Made by a program: the position numbers and the translations under genes. Below, one piece after another: positions 53,201-63,477 of a stretch of DNA of 64,000 nucleotides. The stretch lies in the NCBI GenBank assembly GCA_033064195.1, contig JARBJD010000136.1:123180-187179 (forward strand), in the 5' to 3' direction. The notes beneath the pieces are model-generated. The model made no database searches. It saw nothing but the letters and a program-made list of their open reading frames with translations, and was not told the origin of the DNA. Position 1 is the stretch's first letter. Every line of letters starts with the position of its first letter. Source of the DNA: Blattamonas nauphoetae (taxonomy: Eukaryota; Preaxostyla; Oxymonadida).

Positions 53201-54393
53201 ATGAAATTGATCGACACCCTCGTCGTGAAGAAGACGTACGAAATCGGAATTGTTTACGCTGCTCCAGGCTGCACAGACGAGGAGTCCATCCTCACTTTCA
53301 CCGAGGGACTGGATGCTCCCTCCGAAGACACACCACAACCACTTGATGCTCCTCCCAAAGACAAGTTGGAGGAGCAGACAGAAATAGAGACTGACACGAC
53401 GCAGAAGACGAGGAGAGTGAGTGGGTTGTTCTGGCAGTTCGTGGACCAGCTGTGTTGGAGAGTGGATGCCGAGGGGCATCTAGGGTATTTGGGAACGACG
53501 AAGATCATCTCGAAGTTGGAGGAGAAGGAGGTTGAAACGAAGGATCCCATTAAAGACTTGCTGGAGGCCAAACAGGATGACGAAAGACTTCGAAGCCAAG
53601 TCTCGGCGAGATCTGTCAACAAGTCGCCTCCCCTCGTCTCCCCTCAGTCATCGCCAAGTCCGCCAGCCTCGCTTGTTGAAGATGTCCCCGACTCACTCAG
53701 CCAATCCCGAACCCCAAAGTCTTCTCAAAGCTTCTCCGAACGACGCCCATCGTCCTCGCGACAGATGACGCCAACACTCAGCCCGTCACCAACGTTCCCT
53801 CGCTACAAAAACGCGTCGACACCCGACGAGCTGGAGGGAGGGCTGTCGAGGATCGAGCGGAAGGACACCATCGCTCAGAAGATCAGTGCAGGGGCCGTCC
53901 CACAATGCTTTTATTACCCCGCCAGCATCCCCGAAACGATCAGGTTTGCGTCTGTGGGTGACGTGCAAGGTGTGACAGATGTAGAAGAGAGCAGCTCCAA
54001 CAGGAACGTCTCGAACGAAAGCGCTCGCAGGAAGAGAGAAAGCAGAAGTTGGAAGAGAAGAGAAAGATCGCGGAGCTGACCTCGCAGTTGATGCTGATGG
54101 AGAACAGAAGACAAGAGGCACTCACCGATTCGAACGACGCCGACGTCAGCCAGTTTCTCGAAGCGGAGAAGAAACAGCGTATGCAGATTGAACGAATGCT
54201 GAAAGAGTGCAAGTCGGACGAGACGGAAATTGAGGACGAGGAGGCAGCGATCCGATCACTCTCGATCGAAGACGAGGTCGAAGCAGAACTCCCACCACTT
54301 CTCGACCTTCCTCCAAATCCGAAGGGTAGGAAGGAGATTGTGATGTGGGAGATCCAGGCAGCGAAGAGGAAGTGCACAGAGATGGAGGAGTGA
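50273..54393 (+). CDS. Ral/Rap-GAP-like protein (RalGAP alpha/tuberin kind), partial or intron-rich
   Basis: Consecutive plus-strand stretches look like exons of one large protein. 50273-51124: charged start, transmembrane-like or buried helices, LWTLITRHPILHFCPKNDF. 51140-51730: ETACLCLYSITAKLLSSVFL, helical-repeat style. 51820-52460: FEDLANRMELNSSTIESGYD. 52491-53090: Ser/Pro-rich linker, then FLAQFKLVDVDTHLSLKQLK. An intron ends at TCTCTCTCACAG (53195). Then the GAP-domain start KLIDTLVVKKTYEIGIVYAA and VDQLCWRVDAEGHLGYLGTT (53198-53530). Ran/Rap GAP domains typically have xxHKIGVxYV and GWxVxxxxHxGxxGG at these places. The rest of the GAP domain is not clear, and a coiled coil follows (54000-54393). 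Family role: speeding GTP hydrolysis by Ral/Rap/Rheb-like GTPases. Confidence 0.5.
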
Positions 54394-55140
54394 TGACGGA
54401 AGCACATCTCGAAGCGAGAGCAGCTTGTAGTGAATGCAGAAGAACGACTTCGAGGGTAGAAGGAGTCAGGACTTCAAGAGGAGCAGGAGAGACTCAGACA
54501 AGGACAGTGGGAACGGGAGCAATTCGAAGCTTAACAGAGAGAAGAGAAACAGCTGAAGAGTCTTCAGAAACAGCGCGAGAAGTGATAAAAGGAAGAGAGT
54601 GCAGAAAGCGATGCTCGAGACCGAGAAAAGAGATTAGACTCCGATACCGCTCATTCACGTCCGAAGTTCGAGCCGAAGCAGTTCAAGACGCAAAGAAAGC
54701 ATCAGACAGCAAGAAGAAAAGAAGCAAGCCAAGACACTTGCTGAGAGTGAAAAGGAAGAGGAGAGAAAGACTCGCGTGAAGGCAATAAAAGAAAGATAGG
54801 AGAGGCAGGAAGCGAAGGATGAGGAGAAAAAGCGAATGTTGACTGAGTTTGAAAATAAAAACGAGAAGCCAAAGCCAAAGCGAGTTCCAAAACCATCTCC
54901 ACAACAACAATCCACTTCAGACACACCAGCTCAGGATCAACAACCAGAAGAGCGGACAACGAGACAGAGCGGACAACGAGGAAGAAACGACAAGAAAGAA
55001 GGAACAGCAAGGAATGAACAGAAGTAACGAATAAACAACAACACGGAAGGAACGATGTGAAGAAACCATCAAGGAGAGAAGACAATGAGCTCAAAGAGAA
55101 TAATCTTTGCCGAATTGTTGTTTCACGACAAAAGCAGAAT
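54394..55140 (+). pseudogene. Decayed Glu/Lys/Arg-rich coiled-coil tail
   Basis: Three frames alternate in showing long-helix wording (REQLVVNAEERLRG, SLQKQREK, EEKANVD) broken by several stops, as in a decayed continuation of the coiled coil ending at 54393. 54836-55027 is a Gln/Arg-rich remnant. Confidence 0.45.
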
Positions 55141-55218
55141 ACCATTAAGATCTGCTACAGACAACATTCACTTACTTGGAATAAGAAAACTTTTCCTGAT
55201 TTTTTTCGATTATTAATG

Positions 55219-55290
55219 TAGGGGTGGGCAGTGGTCGGTCTGAAAAGGTCGAGTCCAGTCCCTAAAAATAAAAGAGTCGGCGACTTTTTT
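55219..55290 (+). mobile_element. Possible hAT-like terminus
   Basis: TAGGGGTGGGCAGTGGTCGG is a classic style of hAT end. GTCGGTCTG words recur at about 55475 and GACCGACACCGACTC at 55518. No partner terminus or 8-bp duplication was found, so this may be a lone end of an element extending to the right. Confidence 0.4.
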
Positions 55291-55291
55291 G

Positions 55292-55368
55292 AAGTGCCCT
55301 TTAGTCGAGTGGTAGAACAGTAGTTTTTTGATCCCCTGACCCAGGATCGAAACCCGCCAAAGTCACTT
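55292..55368 (+). other. tRNA-like sequence beside a hAT-like terminus
   Basis: 77 nt. The acceptor arms AAGTGCC and AGTCACTT pair in six of seven positions; A box TAGTCGAGTGGTAGAAC; B-box-like AGGATCGAAACCC. The anticodon and T stems pair poorly. It is the most tRNA-like of the group but probably still a relic. Confidence 0.5.
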
Positions 55369-55379
55369 TATTCCTCTCT

Positions 55380-55980
55380 TTTTCTCATTTTTAATTCACA
55401 TCATCTCTACAATTTATTCATCTCATTTTTCACAATAATAAAGAGCGAAATGCCGTGGATCAAGAGTCCCTGAGTCGGTCTGTCCTTCCCCAACATCGGA
55501 CAAAAAGTTGGCCTGTCCGACCGACACCGACTCTTCAACTTCGTTCTGACTGCATTTCAATGGATTTATATAATAGAACAATGGTACTCTTTTCTTCTCC
55601 ACACTTCTTTATTGCTTTCACTCAGGATCAATCACATTAAACTAATTGTCCCACTACCAGGTCAGATCATGACATGATCCTCAACCATGTCAACGATACC
55701 TCATTTTCTTCTACAGAGTGTGTCTTTCTTGTCATTTTCGATGTTTGTTCTCTAATCAAGACAGTTGTTCTTCTGCACGTCGGTCCTGGATTTTTCCTTC
55801 ATCCAGAACGACAAAAACGACGCAAATTGGAATAGAAAGGAAAAAGATGATGAAAAAGTGGTTGATGTTGATGATTTGAAGGCTCATAACGAAGACCATG
55901 AACTGATGACAGAAGATCGTGTGAACGAGTCTACCACGGAATTGCAGGAGAATTACGAAGAGAAAAGGAGAAGAAATTCA
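55380..55980. other. No clear gene
   Basis: AT-rich. 55765-55989 has an acidic frame (KDDEKVVDVDDLKAHNEDHE) of doubtful reality ahead of the aquarius-like piece. Confidence 0.3.
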
Positions 55981-56159
55981 AAACAATGAAACATTGCCAC
56001 GTTTCCTTTTCAATCCACATGTTCCACGCCAAACCTTCCATCTCACACTTTCATCTACTGAAGACTCTTGATGTGCTCATGTTTGCCAAACACATATCTC
56101 TCGGTCGATTAGCAGGGAACTTGGACGTCATCGGCACCGACGAAGACAATGTAGATGCG

Positions 56160-56704
56160 AACGAGAAGAGCGGGAAGCTATCACTCTCAAAAAAGTCCTG
56201 ATCAAGCTCATCGCCGAACAGTTCACGCGAAAGCCTTCCCAAGTCACCCTCTTCAAGAAAATGCCACTCTTCCCGACAGAACGCATGCTTTGGGACACAA
56301 ACCTTCTTCCCCCGTCGACATTCCACCACGAGCACGTCCTCGCCCTCCCCAAGCTCTCCCTGCAATACCTCACTCTGCACGACTACCTCCTCCGCAACTA
56401 CAATCTCTTCAGCTACGAATCTGCCCACACCATCCGCGAGGACTTGGAAGATTCTGTGGAGTTCACATCACAAACTCCAACCGCCCTTCCCATCGGCGGG
56501 TTCAATTTGACTGAAGTGAGCCGAGAGAAGGTGGGCGAGAGCTGCCCATCTTTCATGCGGAGTGAGATTGAAATTAACATTCGCTCGCTCGACGCTGCCA
56601 CAAGAGCGCAGTGAGGTTCACTCAAATGACAAGATGTTATGTCTTTGCTGACAGATGTCCAGCCACAAGAACAAACCGACACTGAAAACCTCACCTTCTG
56701 GATG
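56160..56704 (+). CDS. AQR: Aquarius (intron-binding splicing helicase) N-terminal piece
   Basis: The frame reads [100 protein letters not shown] and EIEINIRSLD. This follows aquarius closely ([57 protein letters not shown]). A short intron is likely: GTGAGG at 56610 to CTGACAG at 56656, after which LTFWMPIK is read. Only this middle-N part is present; helicase motifs are absent. Known role: SF1 helicase of the spliceosome. It ends where the second Polinton-like fossil begins, so host sequence and element meet at about 56705. Confidence 0.75.
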
Positions 56705-56712
56705 CCAATAAA

Positions 56713-57869
56713 ATGAACAGAGACACATTTGTTCGAGCCTCGATTAACAGAACTATTGCGAACGATGATCTAAGCTTCATTCTGACTCACACTAAACAAA
56801 TCCCATTCGGAGGAAGATCATTTCAGGATTGGTATGAGGAATATGATCACAGATGGAGTGTAGCACATCCGAGAAAAATCCAGAGAGAAAAAGGAGGTGA
56901 CAGAATGAGAATTGATCCACCATTGATTCCTAAAACAACGGAAAAAATTGTGTATCCATTTAGATCAAAGATGCAGTTCATGTCCAAAGCAAGAACTGGT
57001 GATCCACAGAAGACATCTGACAGAAAGGTTCCACAGAATTGTGATCGACCGTACTTCTCTCCCAAGTTTGGATCATGGGAAATTGATCTTGTCTTTATCC
57101 AATCACCAACGTCGAAAACAGTGTTGCAGATATACCTCTTCGCAATTAACATCAACACTAAATACCTGGTTGTCATTCCAGTTCTGGATAAATCATGGAG
57201 TAAAGTCAAGACTGCAATCAATGATCTGATTAGTCATAGTGGAGTTCAGGTGAATAACATTCGTGGTGATGGAGAAGCTGCTTGGACATGTGGAGAAGCA
57301 TCAGAGTTTTTCAAGGAACAGAAAGTCAGTACGTACTTCACAAGCTCACCATTCACTAATCTAATCGAATAGTCGATCGAGTGATCAGAACAATCAGAGA
57401 TGGATTCCAAGACAATGCGACACAAATGGCAAATCATTCACTGATGAATCAGATGGTGGAATACTACAACATGACTCCTCATCGAGCGTACTGGAACAAG
57501 TTCACTCCACAGCAAGCACAAAACAATCGTGAAATCGAAGCACTGTACATCTCCAGTTGTGAAGAACAATTAAAGAACATCCAAAGACAACAGACAACAC
57601 AGATGTTGTGAAAATACAAACCAGGAAACATTCTATTGATTCACCTTGATTTGGACAAGACTGTTGCTAAGTTTCAGAAGAAGCGTAGACAGTTTCAATT
57701 CGTGGGGAAATTCATTGAATACAAACATGGTAATGTGGTTGCTACTCTACTGAATGGTCTCACTTGTCTGTCAAAAGTTGTCTACGTTCCAATCCAACAC
57801 ACGAAGTTACATGCAGACTCTATTGACGACTTAACTCCAGAGTTCATTGCTGAATTTAATCTTGCGTAG
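56713..57869 (+). pseudogene. Polinton integrase, second fossil (broken)
   Basis: rve-type integrase: YPFRSKMQFMSKARTGDP linker, FGSWEIDLVFIQSPTSKTVL (first catalytic Asp), INTKYLVVIPVLDKSW, VNNIRGDGEAAWTCGEAS (second Asp), the catalytic-Glu region around 57370-57420, a HRAYWNKFTPQQAQ helix and a basic C-terminal domain. The start side abuts host-like DNA, and the part corresponding to the first ~50 residues of the other copy is not seen. Established role: integration of the element. About one break in the visible part. Confidence 0.85.
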
Positions 57870-57935
57870 TGCGATCTTCGATCTGAGAACTTTGTTCGTT
57901 TTCAATAATGTTTCAAATATTTTTATTTCATTGAA

Positions 57936-58286
57936 ATGTCTTCACTAAAGATATTAGAACCGTTTGATCCTGAGCAGAAAGAGTTCACAAACATCCACGA
58001 CTTTCAGAGATACTTGGAGAAGAATAGAAAAGAACTGAATGAGTACACAACACAGAAACTGAATAGGATGATTCAAATTGATGGATACAGAATTACAAAA
58101 ATAAGAGGTGAGATAGCACTGAGGAAACGATATGTCGATGCTTCCACTCCTCCTAATTCACTCTCGATTGACCAAAGATTATCAGACATTGAAGAATCAA
58201 TTCGGACGTTGACAGACACTCTCAGCATGAGGCTTCGAAGACTTGACGAGACCATTGGGAACCTTCTACAAGAGATCGCCGACTAG
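57936..58286 (+). CDS. Polinton small coiled-coil protein, 116 residues
   Basis: MSSLKILEPFDPEQKEFTNI, a charged helical middle (YLEKNRKELNEYTTQKLNRM) and a C-terminal coiled coil with heptads (RLSDIEESIRTLTDTLSMRL, RRLDETIGNLLQEIAD). A TATTTTTATTTC block stands 7 nt ahead of the ATG. Function unknown; the C-terminal coil suggests a trimer, as in fibre- or spike-type proteins, but that is only inference. No counterpart is seen in the first fossil. Confidence 0.6.
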   Translation: MSSLKILEPFDPEQKEFTNIHDFQRYLEKNRKELNEYTTQKLNRMIQIDGYRITKIRGEIALRKRYVDASTPPNSLSIDQRLSDIEESIRTLTDTLSMRLRRLDETIGNLLQEIAD

Positions 58287-58301
58287 GCGAGTGCGACGCT
58301 T

Positions 58302-59155
58302 TTAGCAAGGTTCTCTGACACCACGAATTAGTCCATCTTTGTTGATCTCATTCAGTGCAACTCCATCAGTATTGTATCGAAGAATGACTGCTTCACATTT
58401 CTGTTTTCGTTGGTAGACATTCCAGAATTGTTGAATATCAATTGGTGAGTTCAACCGAGGATAGACTCGACTGATTCGTTCCTTATTGAATCCTCCAAAG
58501 ATCCACATTGAATCGACGTTTGACTTCATATCTGCTGACAAACTGAAGAGCTCATGCATCATCAGAAAGAATGTGAATTTCGGTTGTCGATTCTCGAGTA
58601 ACAGGTCCATCATTGTCATTCTATTTTTAGATGTTCTTCGTTCGCCTAGGATCCTACGACAGTCATCAAGAAGGATAATCGTTTGGAGATTCTTCACTGA
58701 GAAATCGTCAATATAAAGTGAGTCAAAGAGATTCTCTCTGCATTCATCAGTGATTTTGTTTTGCCACTGGTTGTCAATGATCTCTTCATACGCAGCTTTC
58801 GATTCAGAGAGTTCCAACAGAAATGGAAGTGCATCATCGTATTTCACTTTCACATACGGAACATTCAGGATTGGTTTGAACTTATCGAAGGTTGGATCAA
58901 TGTTCTTATCAGTGACGAAGACGAACAAGTGAAAGAGTTATTTCTGACCTGAACATTCTGGAGCTTGGCAACCTCTCGAAGAGCATTGAATGTCTTCCCA
59001 CTTCCTCTGTTTCCCACAAGGACATTGACACTGTTGCGATTGAAATTCAAGTCTGGATGAATCTGTGATTGAACTTCATGAGAAACATTCCTATTTGATG
59101 CTTCACTCAATTTAGCATTCACGTATGCTGTAAGCGATAACGGAGATTTGTTCAT
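58302..59155 (-). pseudogene. Polinton packaging ATPase (FtsK-HerA/A32-like), broken
   Basis: Walker A VGNRGSGKTFNALRE lies near residue 50 of the start part, and Walker B with the acidic pair in NLQTIILLDDCRRIL in the second part, followed by FFLMMHELFSLSADMKSNVD and a FGGFNKERI sensor region. These are the hallmarks of the genome-packaging ATPases of Polintons, adenovirus-like and giant viruses. Coded on the opposite strand to its neighbours, sharing an upstream gap of about 60 bp with the 59217 gene, so the promoters are divergent. Broken, about one break. Confidence 0.8.
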
Positions 59156-59216
59156 TTGTGATTTAACTCTAATTAAAATATACTTTTGGTTTTTTTATTT
59201 TGTATGAAAACACACA

Positions 59217-60179
59217 ATGTCACAAAAGATAGTGTACGTTCAACCACAAAGAAAAGCACAAGCGAAGAAACCAAAAATGAGATACGCAGCAGAGACTCAA
59301 GCAGCATTGAAACGAATCTATGCCGACGATGATATTCAAACCAGACGCAATGATGTTCTGTGCAGTCTTCCATCAGCGTTAGAATACATCAAGAGAACTG
59401 GACGAAATTGGACTGCGAAAATAGAACAATATGGACAAGTTCCTGATGTGATGGTCTACGATAATGATACTGGAGATTTGATTGCAGTCAATGGTGCTAT
59501 GCTAACTCCATACAACAGTAGACCAGTCAAAGAGACATACTATGCAATGAATCCAACCCCAGATATGCGAAGACAGAAATCATACACATCATTCAATCAA
59601 GAACACGGAAGGAAAATAAAAGCGGTGCATAGGAATTTCCTTAAGAATGGAACATACGATTTGCCAACCAATTATCGAGACATCAGTTATGCAGATATGA
59701 AAACACAAAGATCTCAACAACCATCCGCAATAATGAAGAGAGCTGTTGGTGATCACATGACGAACACATTGGGAATAACTCGTGCAAATCGAAGCAATCC
59801 AGCTGATCCCAGCAAGAATGTTTTAGACAATATGGTGTTCAATTCAATTCAATCACAAATTGCATCACTGATGTGGGATCAATGGCTTATTGATCATGTT
59901 CAGGACTACAATCCCAGTATGAAACAAAAGAAAGCCTTCAAGGATCAGATTTATCCAGTGTTTCTCCAAATGATCACTCAAGATCCAACGTATTTATCGG
60001 AATACTGTACTCACTATTCACATCAGATATCAACACAATTGAATCAACTGAAAGGAAAAGCATTCAAAACAGTCACAGATGATGATATCGATCAAAACCA
60101 ATCTGAGATGCCTGGGTATTATCGATTTGCACAGTTGGACAGTTCTGGAATGGGAGCTATAGATCGAGCAGAAATGTGA
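59217..60179 (+). CDS. Polinton unknown protein, 320 residues
   Basis: Basic start (QPQRKAQAKKPKMRYAAETQ), a beta-rich middle (DVMVYDNDTGDLIAVNGAML), a KAVHRNFLKNGTYDLPTNY stretch, then helices (NVLDNMVFNSIQSQIASLMW, FKDQIYPVFLQMITQDPTYL). A TTTTTTATTTTG block precedes its ATG by about 15 nt. Parts of a homolog lie at 22879-24134. No known family recognised. Its size, basic start and place between ATPase and capsid genes would suit a minor virion or scaffold protein (inference). The frame looks whole. Confidence 0.65.
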   Translation: MSQKIVYVQPQRKAQAKKPKMRYAAETQAALKRIYADDDIQTRRNDVLCSLPSALEYIKRTGRNWTAKIEQYGQVPDVMVYDNDTGDLIAVNGAMLTPYNSRPVKETYYAMNPTPDMRRQKSYTSFNQEHGRKIKAVHRNFLKNGTYDLPTNYRDISYADMKTQRSQQPSAIMKRAVGDHMTNTLGITRANRSNPADPSKNVLDNMVFNSIQSQIASLMWDQWLIDHVQDYNPSMKQKKAFKDQIYPVFLQMITQDPTYLSEYCTHYSHQISTQLNQLKGKAFKTVTDDDIDQNQSEMPGYYRFAQLDSSGMGAIDRAEM

Positions 60180-60222
60180 ATTTAAACACATTAATATATA
60201 TTTTTTACTTTGATAGAAAGTG

Positions 60223-60795
60223 ATGCAGCCAATTCTAAGTTGTCAATTTACGAAACACACAAGTTCTTCTTCAGTACCAACATCAATCACCAACAATGTC
60301 ATCATCGACAACAAAGGCTCGAATTCTGGAAGGATGAATAGTGAGCAAAGTGCGAATGTGGAGCTTGAAAATGAACGAGGTGCTTACGATCCACCACTCG
60401 AGACATATCCATCAGCCCCCATTCAAAGCCGTTCAATACTACTGCGGGAGTACACGTCCAATATTTCAGCATTCAAAGATCAGTTGCTACTCGTCTACAA
60501 GAATGCATTCGCCTGTGAAAAGAAACTGTTGAATAACCTGATTGAACCATCAAAGAAACTGATCACGAACCAAAGTGATTTATGTGCTCTGATTGCGACT
60601 CTTACTGGGATCAATGATGTGGTGATTGAATTGGATGATCTGTCTGACAAGTGTCTATGTCTGAATAAACTCCCAATCTTTCGAACAATATTCAAGATCC
60701 TTGTTGGAGGAAAAGATATGAGTATTGCCTATAACGAAGCCTACAACACTATTCTCAATTATGGCATTTCTCTAACAAAGACAATCCCGAGATAA
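60223..60795 (+). CDS. Polinton unknown protein, 190 residues (homolog of 24175-24762)
   Basis: Start chosen at the ATG of MQPILSCQFTKHTSSSSVPT, as in the first fossil; a GTG lies just ahead. The first 38 residues and the last ~120 are almost the same as in the first copy. The middle (after GSNSGR) differs by several residues and in length, consistent with a disordered linker. A TTTTTTACTTTG block precedes it. Function unknown. Confidence 0.7.
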   Translation: MQPILSCQFTKHTSSSSVPTSITNNVIIDNKGSNSGRMNSEQSANVELENERGAYDPPLETYPSAPIQSRSILLREYTSNISAFKDQLLLVYKNAFACEKKLLNNLIEPSKKLITNQSDLCALIATLTGINDVVIELDDLSDKCLCLNKLPIFRTIFKILVGGKDMSIAYNEAYNTILNYGISLTKTIPR

Positions 60796-60812
60796 ATTAT
60801 TCATGAATTGTA

Positions 60813-60824
60813 TTTTTTATTTTT
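60813..60824 (+). promoter_or_regulatory. T-rich start block of the 60831 gene
   Basis: TTTTTTATTTTT followed by ACATAAATG, identical to the block before 24798. Confidence 0.65.
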
Positions 60825-60830
60825 ACATAA

Positions 60831-61138
60831 ATGGCACCAGGAAGTTTCAACAAACTCAAAAATATCGGCAAGCAATTCTTTCAATTCATCAAACCTCTAG
60901 CTCCAACATTGCTTCAAGTAGGTGGTGGATTGCTCTCTCAAACGAACAGTAAATTTGGACAAACAGCAGGAGGAATACTGAATGGATTAGGAGGAATGAT
61001 GGACGTTTATCAATAAAACAAGGCGATCAATCGAGCACAAAAACCACAGATGATCGAGTACGAACCACCTCGAAATGGACGATTCTCCAATGATGATATG
61101 CCACTCTCCTCTAATTCTAAAATTCAATTCAAAGGATA
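60831..61138 (+). pseudogene. MAPG protein 1, second fossil
   Basis: MAPGSFNKLKNIGKQFFQFI and LLQVGGGLLSQ as in the first copy, and the polar tail with the IQFKG end can still be seen near 61130. Broken, about one break. Proposed minor capsid protein (inference only). Confidence 0.6.
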
Positions 61139-61177
61139 AACATTCACTAGTATTCGAATATTTTTATTTTCATTAAA

Positions 61178-61483
61178 ATGGCACCAGGTTGGTTATCAAA
61201 ATTAGCAGCAGTTGGCAAAAATATACTCAGAGTTGGAGCTCCATTTCTGAATCTCATCCCCTTCGTTGGACCACTGATTTCTAAGGTAGCACAGACAGGA
61301 ATTGCAATGATTCCAGACGTGAAGTCGGATCAGCAAATCCACGCAGAAAAAATGGCACAATATGAGCAAGCAATGAATGAAGGAAACACAGCAGTAGCGA
61401 ACAAACTCAGAGGTGAAATACTGAGACTAGAAGAAAAGCTGAAGCCAAAAACAAAGAAACCAAAAAAGAAAAAGTCTCGCTAG
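61178..61483 (+). CDS. MAPG protein 2, second fossil
   Basis: 101 residues, nearly identical to 25147-25449 over the first 90, then a variant Lys-rich end (KPKTKKPKKKKSR). The T-rich block TTTTTATTTTCATTAAA ends directly before its ATG. The frame looks whole. The hydrophobic stretch FLNLIPFVGPLISKVAQTG and basic tail are kept, suggesting both matter for its job. Confidence 0.65.
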   Translation: MAPGWLSKLAAVGKNILRVGAPFLNLIPFVGPLISKVAQTGIAMIPDVKSDQQIHAEKMAQYEQAMNEGNTAVANKLRGEILRLEEKLKPKTKKPKKKKSR

Positions 61484-61550
61484 AGGCTTCGAACCCTTTT
61501 GGGAAAAGAGTAAATGAAAGTAACAATTCTGTTTTTTTATTTTTGATAAA

Positions 61551-63429
61551 ATGAACTCGTATATAACACATCTGACAAACAAAAGAACTGGAGCATCATC
61601 TTTGACTGGAAATACCACTGGAAGGATAGAATACACGAGAGATGACATGGGTCAAATACAACAGCAACTTCAGTCCGAGCATCACATTAATTACCTTCTG
61701 AATGATGGAGCACACAGTACTTCTATTCAAGAATTGAAACCATCAGAGAATGCACGATTCTATACAGGGCAAGAGATAATCATTCCGTTAACTGGGAATC
61801 AGGACATTTGTCAAATTGATGATTCGTTTATCACATTCACTATGACAGCAAGGCTTACAGTCAATAACTGGCAAACTACTGCTGGTAAAATTGGATCATA
61901 CATGAATGAGAGAATATTCATATTTGTGGGACTGAAGCATTCTGCATCAATCTTTCGTGACCTCACTGTTCTTCACAAAAACCAGAGAATAATTAGCACA
62001 ACAAACAATGATGTATCAATGGAGTCTCACATCTACAATATGATAAAACCAAAGAGTCAATTAGAGAATCGAAAGCACTCACATACACCTTGGAAAAATG
62101 CTTGGAATCATGATGAATCTGTTGCCGGGGTGTACATTCCACTTTCGGATTTCACGACAACGTCAGGAACAGGAGTGTTTCAAGACAGTATTGATGTACC
62201 AATTCGTGTGTCAATCAATCTTGAAGATCTACTGATATTCTCAGGCATGACGGACTATCCAAGATGTCTCTTTGGAGATCTGAAATTGAGTGTTCACATG
62301 AATGAAGATGCATTGGTTTGTTGTCCAGTTAATCCTGAACTCACTTTGAAAGATACACTCTCGTTAATAATGAGCGACTATAAATCATTATGTCCTCCAA
62401 TTCAAAGTTCTATTCTAAACTGTCAATCTACTCGTCCATATTTCTTTAACAATCTTGTCACCTCATGCACTAAGAATTTCGTTCAGATTGGTCCATCATT
62501 CAGGATACCAGCAGTTACTCAAGATATCACAATTAATTCAGCTGGAACTATCACAAAAGAACCAGAATATGTGGATCAGTCCATCTTACTAAACGTCATG
62601 ACGTATCAAATTGATGATGTGTATTGCATGAGTGCTGGATACAATATGAAAAGATGCAAAAGAGAATCTGAAGAAGATGTATCAGGATCGTCCTGGAACA
62701 ATTCCGGCTGAGAAGATATCGTTTTATCCATTTCAGAAGACACCAACGGAAACAGGAATTGATTGTACTCAACAAATGGTACTAGTAAACGCAAAAGGAT
62801 ATTATGCTCCTGTTTCGTCACTACGAGAATGAAGTCACTTGTTTCCACAATCCAATGCAGAAGAATCTTCAAGTGAATCTACAAAACAGGTATTTTCCAG
62901 AACAACCAACAACCACATTTGGAGCTCGCTTTTATCAGTTCGCATTATCGACTCTCAATCTCGATTCGTATCTAGCTGTTCCTGATGATTTAGAGCGATC
63001 ATTGACAGATTCTCTCGTTGAACAGAAACTCTGGTGATCGGAATTATGAAAAGAGACAATGACAAGAGTACGCCCGATTCATGACAATACTGACTTCCTT
63101 TTGTGCTTTCCAACTCAGAGAAATGGTTGTCCAACAAACTGCAATGATTCAATCAGTTCCAGAGGTCAGAATGTTGCAGTCACATTGAGATCACATCCGA
63201 TTTATCAAGGAGTGATTGATACCTACTACAATGTTCTTGATACAAGTCAAGGAATTCCTGAAAAGCTTGGAATGATGACAACATTTACGCATCCTCCAGC
63301 ACCGATTTAGCGACTACTGCAACAACGTGGTGGGTACTACGATTCAGTAACGATGAACCCAGAGTCGAGTACTATCTAAATCACACACTGAAAGCATTGC
63401 ACCAAGATCTCGGTATCGTTCCAAATTGA
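61551..63429 (+). pseudogene. Polinton capsid-type protein 1, second fossil (broken, a few breaks)
   Basis: Homolog of 25478-27361 with the same start (MNSYITHLTNKRTGASSLTG), jelly-roll-like blocks and C-terminal WWVL-type end near 63330-63429. The N-terminal half is most alike. The central stretch about residues 270-330 (near 62350-62560) is the most diverged part, as expected for surface loops of a capsid protein. Fossil. Confidence 0.65.
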
Positions 63430-63477
63430 AAACAGTAAAAGAAAATAATGATATTGTATTTTTTATTTTCTATAAGT

